A stretch of 6,470 nucleotides of DNA from an uncultured Erythrobacter sp. GTDB lineage: Bacteria > Pseudomonadota > Alphaproteobacteria > Sphingomonadales > Sphingomonadaceae. The stretch lies in the NCBI GenBank assembly GCA_947258465.1, contig CAMYIQ010000043.1, forward strand, positions 1 through 6,470. The letters are read 5' to 3'. This document shows positions 5,386 to 6,470 of the stretch, piece by piece (the first letter of the stretch is position 1; every line of letters begins with the position of its first letter). The notes under the pieces are model-generated. The model did not search any database, was not told where the DNA came from, and worked only from the letters and a program-made list of their open reading frames with translations. The translations under genes and the position numbers were made by a program.

Positions 5386-6332
5386 CTGTATCGCTCCACC
5401 ATCAACTTCGTCGCATCGAGGAAAGCCTCGAGATCGTTCTGACCGCTCGGTATCGCTTTTCTCAGCGTGGTAAAGCCATGAATGATGCCGGGGAATTCGA
5501 GATAGACCACTTCCGTGCCCAGTTGCACCAGATGCGCGGCGTATTCCCGCCCCGAATCGCGCAAAGGATCGAGCCCTGCGGTGCAAACGACCGTCGGCGG
5601 AGTGTTCGAGCAATCGCCGACCATCGGCGTATGGCGCGGGTCGCTCGAATCGCCGCCATACTGATCGGTAAACCATGCCATCGCCGCGCCGGTCAGCAGA
5701 AATCCTTCGGCGAACATCGCCAGGCTTGAATGCTGGGTGACGTCGGAAGCGACCGGATAGATCGGCGCCTGCACGATCACCGGCACTTCAGCCGGATCGT
5801 TCATCAATTGATTGGTGGTGACGATGGTGAGATTGCCGCCCGCGCTGTCGCCGGTGATGACGAGGCCGGTGATCTCGCGGCCCAGTTCCGCAGGCGACGA
5901 GGCGACCCAGCGCGCGGCGGCCTCGCAATCGTCGGGCGCAGCGGGGAAGGGATGTTCCGGCGCGAGGCGATAATCGACCGAAACCACCGGCAGGTCGAGA
6001 TGATGCGAGATTTCGGTGCACAGCGCGTTGTAGACTTCCAGATCGCCGATCACGAACCCGCCGCCATGAAGAAACAGCACGCAGGGGCTGGGGCCGCGTT
6101 CGGCCTTCACATCGTAGAAGCGGATCGGGATCGGGCCTGCCGGGCCGGGGCAGGTGAGATCCTTCTGCACGGCCATGGCGCGCGGCTCGGCCTCGGCGAC
6201 CGCGCCGACCATTCGCATCTGCTGACGGCCTTCCTCCGCGCCGACTTCTTCGACTCCCTTGCCGCCCATGGATTCGAGCATGTCGAGGAACCCGCGCACA
6301 TCGTCGCGGACATAATGTTCGGTATCGGCCAT
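5382..6332 (-). CDS. Alpha/beta hydrolase, hormone-sensitive-lipase (family IV) esterase
   Basis: This 316-residue serine hydrolase should cleave carboxylic esters of short to medium chains in the cytoplasm; no signal peptide is seen. The oxyanion-hole motif HGGGF is at 89-93, and the HSL signature VDYRLAPEHPFPA at 119-131. The nucleophile elbow GDSAGG places S163. The acid is D255 in GLDPLRD, and the base is H285 in GIIHGF. The triad is complete. The first ~55 residues, rich in M, E and A, form the usual variable cap region of the family. The ATG at 6332 is chosen because GGAGAGAG lies 5 nt upstream; a TTG at 6347 would overlap that site. The gene leads a two-gene unit with rppH. No metabolic link between the two is evident. 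The natural substrate cannot be told from sequence; lipids, xenobiotic esters or acyl esters are all possible. Confidence 0.92.
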   Translation of the reverse strand: MADTEHYVRDDVRGFLDMLESMGGKGVEEVGAEEGRQQMRMVGAVAEAEPRAMAVQKDLTCPGPAGPIPIRFYDVKAERGPSPCVLFLHGGGFVIGDLEVYNALCTEISHHLDLPVVSVDYRLAPEHPFPAAPDDCEAAARWVASSPAELGREITGLVITGDSAGGNLTIVTTNQLMNDPAEVPVIVQAPIYPVASDVTQHSSLAMFAEGFLLTGAAMAWFTDQYGGDSSDPRHTPMVGDCSNTPPTVVCTAGLDPLRDSGREYAAHLVQLGTEVVYLEFPGIIHGFTTLRKAIPSGQNDLEAFLDATKLMVERYR

Positions 6333-6337
6333 CGTGT

Positions 6338-6345
6338 CTCTCTCC
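6338..6345 (-). promoter_or_regulatory. Strong Shine-Dalgarno of the esterase gene
   Basis: GGAGAGAG on the minus strand ends 5 nt before the ATG at 6332. It decides the start against the in-frame TTG at 6347 and is the best ribosome site in the window. Confidence 0.7.
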
Positions 6346-6420
6346 AAATTCGTTGCTATTCGCTACTTAACCTGTTTGCAGTGCTTTTCCATGCGCCTTT
6401 TTTGGCCTAGCAGAGAAACT
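6346..6420. other. AT-richer upstream region of the esterase-rppH unit
   Basis: These 75 bases are clearly poorer in G+C than the genes, as expected of an intergenic promoter region. They contain GCC-TTTTTT-GGC at 6395-6406, whose 3-bp arms are too short to call a terminator. I could not pick a convincing -35/-10 pair on the minus strand. The esterase promoter is expected here by position only. Confidence 0.4.
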
Positions 6421-6470
6421 TCATTGCGAGAGGATGGGGCGCGGCTTAGGTGGCGCTTCCCATTGGAAAC
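6421..6470 (-). CDS. Possible 3' end of an upstream minus-strand gene (partial)
   Basis: One minus-strand frame is open from the window edge to a TGA at 6423-6421 and reads FQWEAPPKPRPILSQ. Base composition rises here relative to 6346-6420, as it would at a gene end. Fifteen codons are too few to judge, and no family is recognised. A second minus frame is also open for 35 codons, so this is only a hint. Confidence 0.2.
   Translation of the reverse strand, partial: FQWEAPPKPRPILSQ

Noticed and set aside
5386..5676. Upstream extension of the rppH frame
   Set aside because: The Nudix protein's conserved N-terminus begins at the GTG at 5385. The extension has no family resemblance and lies within the esterase in another frame.
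6395..6406. GCC-TTTTTT-GGC as an intrinsic terminator
   Set aside because: The arms are only 3 bp and the T-run lies in the loop, not after a stem.
5730..6410. A 226-codon + strand frame opposite the esterase, extending past its start
   Set aside because: The translation is rich in Arg, Asp, His and Gly with no domain, it lacks a ribosome site, and it mirrors the conserved esterase codons. The overhang beyond 6332 is short and could be chance.

Overview
The window reads as chromosomal DNA from a high-G+C alphaproteobacterium. The closest fit is the order Sphingomonadales, Erythrobacter/Sphingomonas type. This rests on the amino-terminal style of GuaB, the sphingomonad-like RsmB, a small TPR protein with a CxxxC tail, and strong G/C third-position use. 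The taxonomic call is by recognition, not by a search. Nearly all of the sequence is coding. I see no tRNA, rRNA, insertion sequence, CRISPR array or phage gene.

Layout from left to right. (1) A short-chain dehydrogenase of the D-3-hydroxybutyrate dehydrogenase type lies on the + strand (25-780). (2) Convergent with it after only 9 bp is a compact minus-strand type II toxin-antitoxin pair: a ParE/RelE-fold toxin (790-1065) preceded by its small antitoxin (1059-1247). The two overlap by 7 nt, and the antitoxin may have a leaderless promoter. Base composition falls visibly here, to about 51-57% G+C in hand-counted 60-base rows, against 65-75% in sampled rows of guaB and rsmB. That suggests an acquired cassette between two housekeeping genes. 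(3) A tight + strand cluster follows: guaB (IMP dehydrogenase, GTG start at 1366), a 79-residue secreted two-cysteine protein of unknown function, and rsmB (16S rRNA m5C methyltransferase). rsmB starts inside the small gene's stop codon (ATGA). (4) After 68 nt comes an exported TPR protein (4315-4821). (5) A convergent intergenic stretch (4822-4908) holds inverted repeats that could form a two-way terminator. (6) A minus-strand pair is transcribed toward it: an HSL-family alpha/beta hydrolase (start 6332) followed by an RppH-type Nudix hydrolase, overlapping by 4 nt (GTGA). (7) The last ~140 bases are the leader region of the hydrolase gene, with perhaps the last codons of another minus-strand gene at the edge.

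Functionally this is mostly core metabolism and RNA biology: guanine nucleotide synthesis, rRNA modification, mRNA 5'-end processing, ketone-body/PHB use and ester hydrolysis. The toxin-antitoxin pair is the only accessory element. I found no convincing undescribed multi-gene system. The least explained items are the small secreted protein coupled to rsmB, the gene-start architecture of the antitoxin, and the alternative hairpins at the convergent gene ends.
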